From Firmicutes bacterium ASF500 (GTDB lineage Bacteria; Bacillota; Clostridia; Oscillospirales; Oscillospiraceae): a stretch of 64,000 nt of DNA. Of this stretch, positions 1-8,439 are shown in pieces. The notes beneath the pieces are model-generated. The model saw only the letters and a program-made list of their open reading frames with translations, searched no databases and was not told where the DNA came from. Positions within the stretch are counted from its first letter, which is position 1. Every line of letters starts with the position of its first letter. Where the stretch lies: contig CP097573.1 of assembly GCA_000492175.2 (NCBI GenBank), positions 682,001 to 746,000 on the forward strand, written 5' to 3'. Made by a program: the position numbers and the translations under genes.

Positions 1-2
1 GT

Positions 3-947
3 TGGCTCATCGCGTCTCTGCGGTATGTCACTGGCTTTGACTATCGCTTTTACGAGTCGGCTTTTCAGACCATTTCCGCCTCCGGCTTAGGCGGGGCAAG
101 CTGGTCAGAACCAGGGTACCTCCTGCTGAATCTGGCTGTTTCATCTCTGCATGGCGATTTTCGCACCTTTCTCCTTGTCTTCCACCTTCTGCTGACTGCG
201 CTGGTCTTTGTCTGGATCGACCGCTATTCACAAGCTCCGTGGTTGAGCGTCTTTCTATTTCTTACCCTTCAGCACTTTGCCTTGAGCATGAATTTCCTGC
301 GTCAGGCCATGGCCGCCGCTATTGTACTGTGGGTCTACCCTTTTTTGACATCCCGCCGGATTCTTCCAAGCTGTGGAGTTATACTGCTGGCTATGTGTTT
401 TCATCGCACCGCTTTGATCATGCTCCCACTCTGTTTTTTGCTGATACAGCCCCCAACTAAACGGCACTATATCCTGGCGCTTCTTGCAGCCGGGGCCGCC
501 TACCTGCTGATTGACCCGTTGATTGATATCGCGCTTTCTGTCCTGCCAAAATATCAGCATTACCTCACAGAAAAATACTGGCAGGGCAACAGCTTTCTAT
601 ATATCCTGATGCCGTTGGGCTGTTTCATTTTTGCGCTTCCGCTGATTCGTCAAACAGACCGTGAAAAATTATCCCCGGTACTGGCAAATAGCGTGTTTTA
701 TACTCTATTGCTCCAGCTTTTTATTACCAGACACTTCATTTTGGAGCGTCTCTCCATATATGTGTCTATGTTTTCCCTCCTTGCCCTTCCCGCCGCCGTC
801 CTTGCCCCCTGCAAACAGCTTTCCTCCAAAGTAAGGACGGGTATTCTGATCGTGGGAGCACTTGCCTACTTTTTGTTTGCTGCCCACCAGGGATTTCACG
901 GTGTGTATCCCTATCACGGGATCTGGGATCGCGCGACTACCCCCTGA
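3..947 (+). CDS. EpsG-family polysaccharide polymerase-like membrane protein (5' partial)
   Basis: The frame is open from the left edge, so the start lies outside the window. It encodes a strongly hydrophobic protein with many predicted membrane spans. An early RYVTGFDY segment followed by NFLRQAMA in a membrane context fits EpsG-type proteins, which are thought to polymerise or assemble exopolysaccharide at the cytoplasmic membrane. The C-terminus (IWDRATTP) looks natural and is followed by a hairpin shared with the convergent operon. The family assignment comes from motif recognition and topology; a Wzy-like polymerase is an equivalent reading. No neighbouring sugar genes are visible because the window begins here. 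Confidence 0.6.
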   Translation, partial: WLIASLRYVTGFDYRFYESAFQTISASGLGGASWSEPGYLLLNLAVSSLHGDFRTFLLVFHLLLTALVFVWIDRYSQAPWLSVFLFLTLQHFALSMNFLRQAMAAAIVLWVYPFLTSRRILPSCGVILLAMCFHRTALIMLPLCFLLIQPPTKRHYILALLAAGAAYLLIDPLIDIALSVLPKYQHYLTEKYWQGNSFLYILMPLGCFIFALPLIRQTDREKLSPVLANSVFYTLLLQLFITRHFILERLSIYVSMFSLLALPAAVLAPCKQLSSKVRTGILIVGALAYFLFAAHQGFHGVYPYHGIWDRATTP

Positions 948-952
948 CCGCA

Positions 953-990
953 AAAAAGCGGCCAGGAGAGACATCTCCCGGCCGCTTACC
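953..990 (-). terminator. Intrinsic terminator for the 2201-1046 operon
   Basis: AAGCGGCC (956-963) pairs with GGCCGCTT (980-987). On the minus strand the stem is followed by six T residues, so it terminates the secreted-protein operon. It may also stop plus-strand transcription of the EpsG-like gene, though less efficiently. Confidence 0.75.
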
Positions 991-1045
991 TACATTCGCA
1001 GATACAGGGGCGGTTTATGTACTTATTCTCTCACTTCGCGGGAAG

Positions 1046-1621
1046 TTACGCTTGGCTTACCACAAAGGTAGGAATCACGGAGAAGGAATTATTCTCCGGG
1101 ACCTCGGCCCCCAGCGTCCCTACGACATACATGCTGCTGTTGCCATAGGGATTCAGCGACATAACGCTGATTTTCTGCTGGTTATCAATTTGGAGCCATG
1201 TGGTCTGATTTAAGGTGGTGGGCATCTGGTTTGCCAGCGTCTCCAACTGAAAACCAATGGCAATCTGGTTGGGGGAGACGTTTGGACCAGCACTCCATGT
1301 CGTGTTTCCAAGCTTGCTCAGATCCACCGATGTATAGGCCACATCCAGGGTCACGGGGACGCTGGAGTTGTTGGTCACAGTAATGCGGGGAGAGATCACC
1401 TTGTTATCCCCCTCGATACTGCGGCCGACGTGGAACGGAACATAAGTGGGCATTGTGACCGACATGACGCTGGGCACCACGGTGCCCACCATCAGCACTT
1501 CATTGGAGGAGCCGATGGGAACATCGCCAGACTGATAGTTGCCTGCGGCATAAGCGGTGGTCGCAATCAGACTGACAACCAGGATCATTGATAGAAATAC
1601 ACCGGAAAACTTATACTTCAT
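1046..1621 (-). CDS. Secreted protein of unknown function
   Basis: The start at 1621 is chosen because the translation then opens with a classic signal peptide (MKYKF, hydrophobic core, cleavage near TTAYAAG) and has AAAGGAG about ten bases upstream; longer frames lack this. The mature part of about 165 residues is rich in Val, Thr, Ser and Asn, as in beta-sandwich surface proteins, and contains a segment reading ITVTNNSSVPVTLDV that resembles surface or appendage subunits. It is the second gene of a two-gene operon with the membrane-anchored protein at 2201-1671. Expression probably depends on the invertible segment upstream. No family is recognised with certainty. Confidence 0.7.
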   Translation of the reverse strand: MKYKFSGVFLSMILVVSLIATTAYAAGNYQSGDVPIGSSNEVLMVGTVVPSVMSVTMPTYVPFHVGRSIEGDNKVISPRITVTNNSSVPVTLDVAYTSVDLSKLGNTTWSAGPNVSPNQIAIGFQLETLANQMPTTLNQTTWLQIDNQQKISVMSLNPYGNSSMYVVGTLGAEVPENNSFSVIPTFVVSQA

Positions 1622-1670
1622 CTGGATACAACTCCTTTTCTGCCCCTGTATCCGCAAAGTATGGCTGTAA

Positions 1671-2201
1671 TCAGCTGAGCACCGTGATCTTGATCGCGGC
1701 ACCCGCCTGCCCGATGAAGGAGTGGTCCCCCTCCCGGTAGGCCTTGAAATAAGCTGTAGCCGAATACTCACCTGGTTCCAGTACCTTGTCTAACCGGACG
1801 TTCTCAATGTAAGCGCCCACGGGGATAGCCTTGGACTGGTAGACCAGCTCCTGGGTATCGTCTATGTAGATTTCTACGACAAGCAGCTTGGCGTTGTTCG
1901 CTGGATTTTCCAGCATCAGGTTCCCTTCAGACCCGCCTGATGCAAACACAGGTGTGCTGTTGATGGAAAAGGCAACCATTCCTTCATCCAACTGCTCCTG
2001 AAGCTGGGCCTGGCGCTGGGCTATGTCGACGCCAGGTAAAACGCCCATTGTGGCGTTGTCGTCCAGTGCCAGCGAGTCGTCCATTTTGCGGGTTCCCCCA
2101 CCGAATATCCAGAAGGCGCCTATTCCTATGACCAATAGGAGTCCAATGGCAACGGCAGAAATAATTTGGGTTTTTCGCTTTTGAAGGGCTTCTTTTTCCA
2201 T
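1671..2201 (-). CDS. Membrane-anchored extracytoplasmic protein, unknown function
   Basis: The 176-residue protein has a short charged N-terminus (MEKEALQKRKTQ), one membrane span at about residues 13-34, then a soluble extracytoplasmic domain. The C-terminal half (for example VPVGAYIENV followed by LEPGEYSATAYF) looks like a beta-sandwich. AAAGGTGG lies nine bases before the ATG. It is first in an operon with the secreted protein at 1621-1046 (49-base gap), which suggests the two act together at the cell surface. The only good promoter nearby lies inside the segment bounded by inverted repeats and currently points away. I do not recognise the family. Confidence 0.7.
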   Translation of the reverse strand: MEKEALQKRKTQIISAVAIGLLLVIGIGAFWIFGGGTRKMDDSLALDDNATMGVLPGVDIAQRQAQLQEQLDEGMVAFSINSTPVFASGGSEGNLMLENPANNAKLLVVEIYIDDTQELVYQSKAIPVGAYIENVRLDKVLEPGEYSATAYFKAYREGDHSFIGQAGAAIKITVLS

Positions 2202-2307
2202 AATAAACCACCTTTATCTTTGTTCATAATATTGCGGGCAGGCCTTAACCTTTGTTCGGCCTGCGAGAGGCTGCGGGGTGGAGATGCCGCTGCGCTTTAT
2301 ACCTTTG

Positions 2308-2581
2308 TCACAAATTCCGCAAATTGTCCTGGTGGCGGCCGGATATCCCGTTACAGGAACGTTTTCATATGCGGAAAAAAACCTCGTTAAGGCCCAAAAG
2401 GGCACATAAAAATAAGCCGGGCAAATTTTTCCATTGTCTGGCTTGGTCAGTCGTGTAAAATTTGTGGTGAAGGTCTTGTGTTTCGTTTGCACCTGTGCTA
2501 TGATGATTCCAGTAAGCGGGAGGTTGACGGGGCGAGCCGCCCCTGCCGCAGGTTCCATGTGACAATTTGCGGATTTTGTGA
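2308..2581. repeat. Inverted-repeat-bounded segment, putative invertible promoter switch
   Basis: TCACAAATTCCGCAAATTGTC at 2308-2328 is the reverse complement, with one mismatch, of the 21 bases at 2561-2581. The repeats enclose 232 bp, lie ten bases from the end of a tyrosine recombinase gene and 107 bases upstream of a surface-protein operon. The enclosed DNA contains no gene but does contain a good promoter (2476-2504). This architecture matches recombinase-controlled phase-variable promoters. Inversion itself is inferred. Confidence 0.75.
2476..2504 (+). promoter_or_regulatory. Extended -10 promoter inside the invertible segment, facing away from the operon
   Basis: TTGTGT (2476-2481), a 17-bp spacer and TGC-TATGAT (2496-2504) form an extended -10 promoter. 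As sequenced it reads rightward, antisense to the recombinase. If the segment flips, it would read leftward into the operon starting at 2201. The window therefore appears to hold the OFF orientation. Confidence 0.6.
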
Positions 2582-2591
2582 TTTGGTTATA

Positions 2592-3437
2592 CTACGAGAT
2601 TAAGCCCAGACGGTTCAGCTGCCGGGCGTGCTCCGCTCCTGTGGAGATCAGATAGATCCGAGTAGTCTCGATAGAACTGTGCCCCAGCACATCCGCCAAT
2701 TTTACCACATCCTGATACATCTTGTAGAATGCCTGTGCGAACAGGTGCCGCAAGTTATGGGGAAACACCTTGGACGCGGCCACTCCCGCCCGTTCGCAAA
2801 TACATTTCATCTCGGCCCAGATCTGCCTGCGCGAAAGCCCCTTTCCGTTTCTGGTGAGGAAAACCTCACCGGAGACGATTTTTTGCTTTTTGGCATACTT
2901 TTTCAGCTTCCGGCACAGTTTTACAGGAATCAAGATCGTGCGTATTTTGCCCTTCAGGCTGATCTCTGCCCTCCCCGCATTCACTGCCTCCACCGTGATA
3001 TATCGGACCTCTGACACCCGTATACCTGTGGCGCAGATGGTTTCCATCAAAAGAGCCAGCCGGGTCTTGCCTAAGCTGTTCGCCGTCTCCAGCAAGCGAA
3101 AATAATCCGGCCTGCTCAACTCTCTTTCTGTCCCGCGGAACAGCCTCCGCTGGATACGCAGATACTTTACGCGGCACTCATCTCTGCCCAAAAATCCGAG
3201 GAATTTATTCAGTGCCGACAGCTTGGAGTTTACGGTTCCTGGGCATAGCCCTTCCGTCTGAAGCTGCTCCTTCCATCTGGTACAGGTTTCTTTTCCCACG
3301 GGCCGCTCGCCCAACCATGCGGCAAAGCTTCGAACATCCCTCAAATATTTGTCAATCGTGCCGGATACTCGTTCCTCAGATTGCAAATAATACTGAAATT
3401 CATTGATTTGACTGCTCGTAATGGTGTTGTGGTCCAT
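2592..3437 (-). CDS. Tyrosine recombinase (putative DNA invertase)
   Basis: The 281-residue protein has an N-terminal SAM-like core-binding domain (about residues 8-90) and a catalytic domain. The expected catalytic set is visible: R140 in TGIRVSE, H227 and R230 in PHNLRH, H253 in LGHSS and nucleophile Y262 in TTRIYL. This length and compactness are typical of XerC/D-like or integron-like recombinases that act on short sites rather than of large phage integrases. AAGGAGG precedes the ATG. The gene ends ten bases from a 21-bp inverted repeat, which suggests the repeat is its substrate. It could instead be an island integrase, but no attachment duplication is seen here. Confidence 0.85.
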   Translation of the reverse strand: MDHNTITSSQINEFQYYLQSEERVSGTIDKYLRDVRSFAAWLGERPVGKETCTRWKEQLQTEGLCPGTVNSKLSALNKFLGFLGRDECRVKYLRIQRRLFRGTERELSRPDYFRLLETANSLGKTRLALLMETICATGIRVSEVRYITVEAVNAGRAEISLKGKIRTILIPVKLCRKLKKYAKKQKIVSGEVFLTRNGKGLSRRQIWAEMKCICERAGVAASKVFPHNLRHLFAQAFYKMYQDVVKLADVLGHSSIETTRIYLISTGAEHARQLNRLGLIS

Positions 3438-3837
3438 GTATGGTGACCTCCTTCGTCATAATAAAGCCCCTACTCGGCAGATCGTATAGATTTGTGTTCA
3501 ACCGCCTCCGCTTCGCCTCACTTCCTTTCAAGCCGCGTTACTGCCAAGCACCCCAGACATACGGGCTGGCATGAAGCGAATATGTGACAAAATAGTGGAA
3601 ATATTTTTGCGGATTATGGTTTCAATTGACAGTATAGAGGAGAACGGCCATTTTTACAATCACAAAACATACTCGCCAGCCCGGCCAACCGAAGTATAAC
3701 AGCCGGTACAACATATTTTCACGAATGATGATGGAGGCCGCTTTCAGTCTTCCAGCCACGGACGGGGCGGAACCTGGGAAAACATCTGCATCATGACGCT
3801 GGTAAGCAGGCAGGCGTTCCCGAATTGACGGCTAATC
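3438..3837. other. Intergenic region, no gene seen
   Basis: Four hundred bases between the recombinase and the dnd promoter. I see no convincing reading frame, RNA gene or repeat. A TTTTTGCGGATTA string near 3605 weakly recalls half of the recombinase repeat but is not a clear copy. Confidence 0.5.
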
Positions 3838-3892
3838 TTGACAAGGCCGCAGGAGCATGCTATACTTAAGTACATACTTAAGTATAGCATGC
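3838..3892 (+). promoter_or_regulatory. dnd operon promoter with palindromic operator
   Basis: TTGACA (3838-3843), a 17-bp spacer and TATACT (3861-3866) form a near-consensus promoter. The -10 lies inside a perfect 18-bp inverted repeat (3855-3872 and 3875-3892, two-base centre). A dimeric repressor bound there would block RNA polymerase. DndB is a known repressor of dnd operons in some bacteria and is the first gene, so autorepression is a reasonable inference. Confidence 0.85.
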
Positions 3893-3910
3893 CTGTTTTA
3901 CGAGGTGCCT

Positions 3911-4975
3911 ATGAATTTTACATATCATTTTCCTGCGGTACGGGGAATCCAAGCTGATAAGGAGTATTATATCTCCATGGTCCCGCTGAAGCTGCTATCC
4001 AGACTGTTTCCCTCAGAGGAGGAAATTATCCTGCCTGAATTTCGGGCTCAACGGCGGATCAATGAAACACGCATTCCTGAAATCAAACGCTATATTCTGC
4101 AAAACCGGGACACTTACGTGTTCTCCGCACTCTCCGCTTCGATTGACGGGAAATTCCAGTTTACGCCCTTTATGGATACGGATGTGGGGATTTTCGAAGT
4201 GGATATGGAGGCTGTCTTCCTGATTAATGATGGACAGCACCGCAAAGCGGCTATCGAGGCGGCAATGCTGGAAGATCCTTCTTTGGAGAAGGAAACGATC
4301 TCTATTGTTTTTTTCAGCGACGAGGGCTTGTCCCGCAGCCAGCAAATGTTTACAGACCTGAACAAACACGCTGTTCGGACGTCCAACTCCCTGTCTACAC
4401 TCTACGATACCCGGGATGAGATCGCGGTAGCCACCAAGAATGTCATTGAGTCGGTTCCTTTCTTCCAAAAATACACAGATAAAGAACGGGATATACTGGG
4501 CAAGAATTCCTCGCATTTGTTCACCCTGAACGTAATCTATAAGGCAAACCAGAAGATTTTACATAAAGACAGCTGCTCCGATGAGGATGTGACATTTCTG
4601 CTCAAATTTTGGAATCTGGTGGCGGACAATATCGTTGAATGGCGGGAGGTATTGGAAAAATCTCTCACAAAGAAAGCCTTACGGGAAAATTATATCGTGA
4701 CATTGGCAATCACCCTTAACGCGTTTGGACGAATCGGCCGCTGTTTCTATGACGATCGGGCTTTGAATATGGAAGATCACCTGGTAAGGCTCCGGAAAAT
4801 CGACTGGCTGCGCTCAAACCGCAAGTGGGTTGGGCGCACTATTCGGGAGAACGGAAAGGTGTTGACCAGCGAAGAGTCCGCTGCCCTGACCTGCGCCCAG
4901 ATCAAGCAGGAGATCGGCCTGCCTCTGTCCAAGGAAGAGCGGCAAAAAGAGAGACAACTAACGGAGAAGGCGTAA
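3911..4975 (+). CDS. dndB: DNA sulfur modification protein DndB
   Basis: The 354-residue protein carries the family's DGQHR motif (residues 107-111, in LINDGQHRKA) and the typical downstream segment with DLNKHAVRTS. DndB is not required for the sulfur-for-oxygen swap but modulates modification and represses the operon in characterised systems. The ATG at 3911 is chosen because it is preceded by GAGGTG and lies after the expected transcription start near 3873; an earlier ATG at 3857 falls within the operator. It is the first gene of a tightly packed dndBCDE operon, with one base between its stop and the next ATG. Confidence 0.92.
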   Translation: MNFTYHFPAVRGIQADKEYYISMVPLKLLSRLFPSEEEIILPEFRAQRRINETRIPEIKRYILQNRDTYVFSALSASIDGKFQFTPFMDTDVGIFEVDMEAVFLINDGQHRKAAIEAAMLEDPSLEKETISIVFFSDEGLSRSQQMFTDLNKHAVRTSNSLSTLYDTRDEIAVATKNVIESVPFFQKYTDKERDILGKNSSHLFTLNVIYKANQKILHKDSCSDEDVTFLLKFWNLVADNIVEWREVLEKSLTKKALRENYIVTLAITLNAFGRIGRCFYDDRALNMEDHLVRLRKIDWLRSNRKWVGRTIRENGKVLTSEESAALTCAQIKQEIGLPLSKEERQKERQLTEKA

Positions 4976-4976
4976 T

Positions 4977-6350
4977 ATGACAGATATGAATGAATTTCAA
5001 GCGTTTGAAGATATTATACAGGAAATGTCCATGGTTTACCAGCATGACCGCCGTCCATGGATGATCGGTTTTAGCGGAGGCAAGGATTCCACCCTGCTTT
5101 GCTGTTTGGTATTTGAGATGCTGAAGCGTCTTTCCCCGGCGCAGCGCTGCAAGACAGTCTACATTGTTTCATCTGATACTATGGTAGAAAACCCCATTGT
5201 GCGGGACTATATGTGCAGAATGTCGGATATGATTGGGGAACAGGGAAAAGAATTGAATGTCAAGTCGGATATCATCTACCCAAAGGTGGAGGATTCGTTT
5301 TGGTGCCGGGTTATTGGGTTGGGTTATCCTACGCCAGAGGCTCCTGGATTTCGCTGGTGTACGGATCGTCTTAAAATCCGCCCTATGAACGCCTATATAT
5401 TAAATACAATAAAAAACAACAACGAAGTAATCTTGCTTTTAGGGGTTCGTAAGGCCGAGAGTACCTATCGTGCGAACAACATCCGCGAACGGGAAATCGA
5501 GGGAAAGGTGCTAGTTCCTCATAGTGATATTGATAACGCCTATGTGTACAATCCGATGACGGAGCTTCCCAACGAGGCTGTTTGGAAATACCTGCTGCGG
5601 GGTGACGCGAAATCTCCTTGGGGATCGGACAACAAGTATCTGTTTTCCCTGTATCAAGGCGAGAACTTGGGTGAGGAACAAAGCGTGTTAGGAGAGCTGG
5701 ACGAGGAAAAAATTCCGGTTACCGGGAATTCCAGATTTGGATGCTGGATATGCACGATGGTCAAGGAGGATAAATCCCTAAACGCTTTCATCAACCGCGG
5801 CGAGACCTGGCTTAAGCCCTTGCGTCAGTATCGCAACTGGCTTTTGGAGCTTCGTACAGTGCCGGGCGCACGGGAATACAAGCGCCGGAACGGTGCGATG
5901 TATCGCAAGCAAAATGGCACTTTGGGGGAAGGCCCTTTTACGCTGGAAAGCAGAAAGAAGATTTTGCGCAAGCTTCTACTGCTGGAGCAGGAGACAAAGC
6001 TGCCTCTTATTACCATGGAAGAGCTGAAGCATATTGATATACTGTGGGATCAGGAGGGCGATTTGAGCCGCAGAAGCCTGGTAGACCTCTATGCCGAGGT
6101 GACAGGCTCCAAGCTCCCGTGGGATACGTATAAAGTCCCTGTCTTTCCGGAAGAAACCATTCGGGAAATCAAGCGGCTGTGCGAGGAGAATCAAATTGAG
6201 TTCGAGCTGATATCCAAGCTGATTATAGAGATCAACGCCAATAAGAATTACACAAAAAGTGCTCTGGTAACAAAAGCCTTTGACCGCATTATGAATCAAG
6301 GATGGCTACACTTTAAGAGCATCGAGAAGGGTTTGCAAAATGAGGATTGA
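4977..6350 (+). CDS. dndC: DNA phosphorothioation protein DndC, PAPS-reductase-like
   Basis: The 457-residue protein has the ATP-pyrophosphatase P-loop SGGKDST (residues 33-39) of the PAPS reductase/DndC group, and a Cys pair (C256, C259 in FGCWICTMVKED) likely to be part of the [4Fe-4S] ligand set known for DndC. It is thought to activate the DNA backbone and deliver sulfur from the DndA or IscS cysteine desulfurase. Its 3' end overlaps dndD by 11 bases, so translation is coupled. The length is slightly below that of some characterised DndC proteins but all key motifs are present. No cysteine desulfurase gene is found in this window. Confidence 0.93.
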   Translation: MTDMNEFQAFEDIIQEMSMVYQHDRRPWMIGFSGGKDSTLLCCLVFEMLKRLSPAQRCKTVYIVSSDTMVENPIVRDYMCRMSDMIGEQGKELNVKSDIIYPKVEDSFWCRVIGLGYPTPEAPGFRWCTDRLKIRPMNAYILNTIKNNNEVILLLGVRKAESTYRANNIREREIEGKVLVPHSDIDNAYVYNPMTELPNEAVWKYLLRGDAKSPWGSDNKYLFSLYQGENLGEEQSVLGELDEEKIPVTGNSRFGCWICTMVKEDKSLNAFINRGETWLKPLRQYRNWLLELRTVPGAREYKRRNGAMYRKQNGTLGEGPFTLESRKKILRKLLLLEQETKLPLITMEELKHIDILWDQEGDLSRRSLVDLYAEVTGSKLPWDTYKVPVFPEETIREIKRLCEENQIEFELISKLIIEINANKNYTKSALVTKAFDRIMNQGWLHFKSIEKGLQNED

Positions 6351-8439
6351 CCAAATTGCCCTGTATAATTTTGGATCATATGAGGGAGAAGCCATATTCG
6401 ACACGCGGACGGATGAAGCAAGGACCATTATTCTTGTGGGCGGGAAGAACGGCGCGGGAAAAACGACTCTCTTTACCGCAATGCGCATCTGCCTTTACGG
6501 CTATATGAGTATGGGCTACAAAAGCCCAAACGCGTACTATATCCGCGCGATTGAAAAGTTTTTGAATCACAGTGCAAAGCTGCAGCGCCCTACCCAGGCA
6601 TATGTCAAAATACATATCTCTCTGAGCAACGGACGAGAACCGGAGCACTATTTGCTGACACGCGCCTGGATGATAGAGGAAGCTCTGTCAGAGACTTTCA
6701 GCGTAGAAAAAAACGGCGTTGGGATGACCGCTGATGAGACGGCTGATTTTGAAAAATATTTGTTCTCTCTCATTCCTCCGGAGCTTTTTGACCTCTACTT
6801 TTTTGATGGTGAGAAAATTGCAGATTTTTTCCTGGATGAGGGTGGCAGTGCTCGAATCAAAAACGCATTTTTAACACTATGCGGCTATGATGTTTTTGAT
6901 ATCATGCTTAAAAACTTCAAGCGGCTCTATTCAGGCAGCAATAAGGCCACACCGGACTTTGACAACTATCTTGAGGCAAAGGAAGCCTCCGAACAAGCTC
7001 ACGCGAAGTTACAGGAACTGTCCGCCCAGCTTCAGGAATGCGACATAGAGCAAGTCGTCTGTGCGGCGGACATCAGCGCACTGGAAAAAAATTATCGTCA
7101 AAAGGGTGGAGTCACGCAAGAGGAGTGGACCCAAAAGCTGCTGCTCCAAAAAGAAGAAGAAAAAAAGCGGGACAATTGGAATGCGCTTCTTAAAAAATGG
7201 GCAAATGAGCTGATTCCTTTTTTAATGATTCAAGATCAAGTCCTGTCTGTGAAGAAACAAATCGAAGAGGAGACCAGCAATCAGAAATACCGGAACTTTT
7301 GCGAAGTTCTGGATACGCCGGAAATCAGCAAACTCCTAAAGCAGCAGCTGCCTGCGCTGCGTGAAATTGTGCAAAAACAGCTCAAGGGCGGAGAACCGCC
7401 GTTGCTGAATCTCTCCTTCGAACAGAGCGCGGTTGTTCTTGGGCAGATTAACCAAATTTTGAATTTTGATGTTGGAAAAGTGGCCAAGTGCAAACAGGCC
7501 ATTAAAGGCTCCCTGGCCTCGAGTGCTGCTGTGCGGCAGGAATTGGAAAACAGCAGTCTTTCCGCCGTACAGGAGTACATGACGAAGCAGGTAAGACTCT
7601 ATGAGCGAAAAACTCAGCTGTTGGAGCAAAAAGCGAACCTGGAAAGACTGATTCCCAAGCAGGATAAGGTGGTCAAGCAAGCGGATGAGATACTGTCCCA
7701 AAAAAAAGCAGTTCTGGAAGAAGAATTAAAAAAGGCCTCTATTCACGATATCTCTGCCCGCGCAGTTATTATGCTGGATCAATTACAGCATAGTCTTTAT
7801 CGCCATCAGGTGGAAAGAGTAGAATCCATTTTCCGGCAGGAAATTAACATATTGATGCGTAAAAAGCGATTTATTGATGATATCCGCATTGACGAACAAT
7901 TTAATATCCATATCTACCGGATAGAGGACCTCAGCACCGCAACCTTGGCGGATGCGCTTTCAGCTAATTCTCCCGACCAAATGCGCGCACTTTTGGGGGA
8001 TGCGGCTATGGAGCAGCTGCAAAAGGTCACCAATACGAACGACCTGGACGGTATGGCGTTTTACTGCCGTTGCTGTAAGCAGGATACGCTGACTTTGCCA
8101 ATCGAAATTGACAAAGCGTCTTTATCAAATGGTGAGAAACAAATTTTCATCATGGCGCTCTACTATTCGCTGGTGCAGTTATGCGGGCACGAAATTCCGT
8201 TTATTATTGATACGCCCTTTGCGCGGATTGATACAGAGCACCGGCGCAATATTTCTCAGCATTTTTTCAGGGAGCTGCGGGGGCAAGTGTTTATCTTGTC
8301 TACAAATGAAGAGATTGACTCCGACCATCTGCAAATTTTGAAAGACCGGATAGCATCGGTCTACCTTTTGGAAAATGTGCAAAATAAACATACGGAGGTC
8401 GTAAAGAACTCCTACTTCGAGGTGCCCAATGGTTTTTAA
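6340..8439 (+). CDS. dndD: DNA sulfur modification ATPase DndD, SMC/Rad50-like
   Basis: The 699-residue ABC/SMC-type ATPase has an N-terminal Walker A GKNGAGKT (35-42), a long coiled-coil middle (about 210-520), then ABC signature LSNGEKQ (595-601) and Walker B FIID (621-624). DndD is proposed to nick or reshape DNA for sulfur insertion together with DndC and DndE. An unusual Cys cluster, CRCC (576-579), precedes the signature and may bind metal. The gene overlaps both dndC and dndE by 11 bases. A Rad50-like repair ATPase is excluded by context. Confidence 0.93.
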   Translation: MRIDQIALYNFGSYEGEAIFDTRTDEARTIILVGGKNGAGKTTLFTAMRICLYGYMSMGYKSPNAYYIRAIEKFLNHSAKLQRPTQAYVKIHISLSNGREPEHYLLTRAWMIEEALSETFSVEKNGVGMTADETADFEKYLFSLIPPELFDLYFFDGEKIADFFLDEGGSARIKNAFLTLCGYDVFDIMLKNFKRLYSGSNKATPDFDNYLEAKEASEQAHAKLQELSAQLQECDIEQVVCAADISALEKNYRQKGGVTQEEWTQKLLLQKEEEKKRDNWNALLKKWANELIPFLMIQDQVLSVKKQIEEETSNQKYRNFCEVLDTPEISKLLKQQLPALREIVQKQLKGGEPPLLNLSFEQSAVVLGQINQILNFDVGKVAKCKQAIKGSLASSAAVRQELENSSLSAVQEYMTKQVRLYERKTQLLEQKANLERLIPKQDKVVKQADEILSQKKAVLEEELKKASIHDISARAVIMLDQLQHSLYRHQVERVESIFRQEINILMRKKRFIDDIRIDEQFNIHIYRIEDLSTATLADALSANSPDQMRALLGDAAMEQLQKVTNTNDLDGMAFYCRCCKQDTLTLPIEIDKASLSNGEKQIFIMALYYSLVQLCGHEIPFIIDTPFARIDTEHRRNISQHFFRELRGQVFILSTNEEIDSDHLQILKDRIASVYLLENVQNKHTEVVKNSYFEVPNGF

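Noticed and set aside
2289..2301. TATAAA on the minus strand as a fixed promoter for the surface-protein operon
   Set aside because: No acceptable -35 lies at 15-19 bp; the invertible promoter is the better candidate.
3590..3650. Third copy of the recombinase inverted repeat
   Set aside because: Only short strings such as GCGGATT and GTGACAAAAT are shared; they are not in the same order or spacing.
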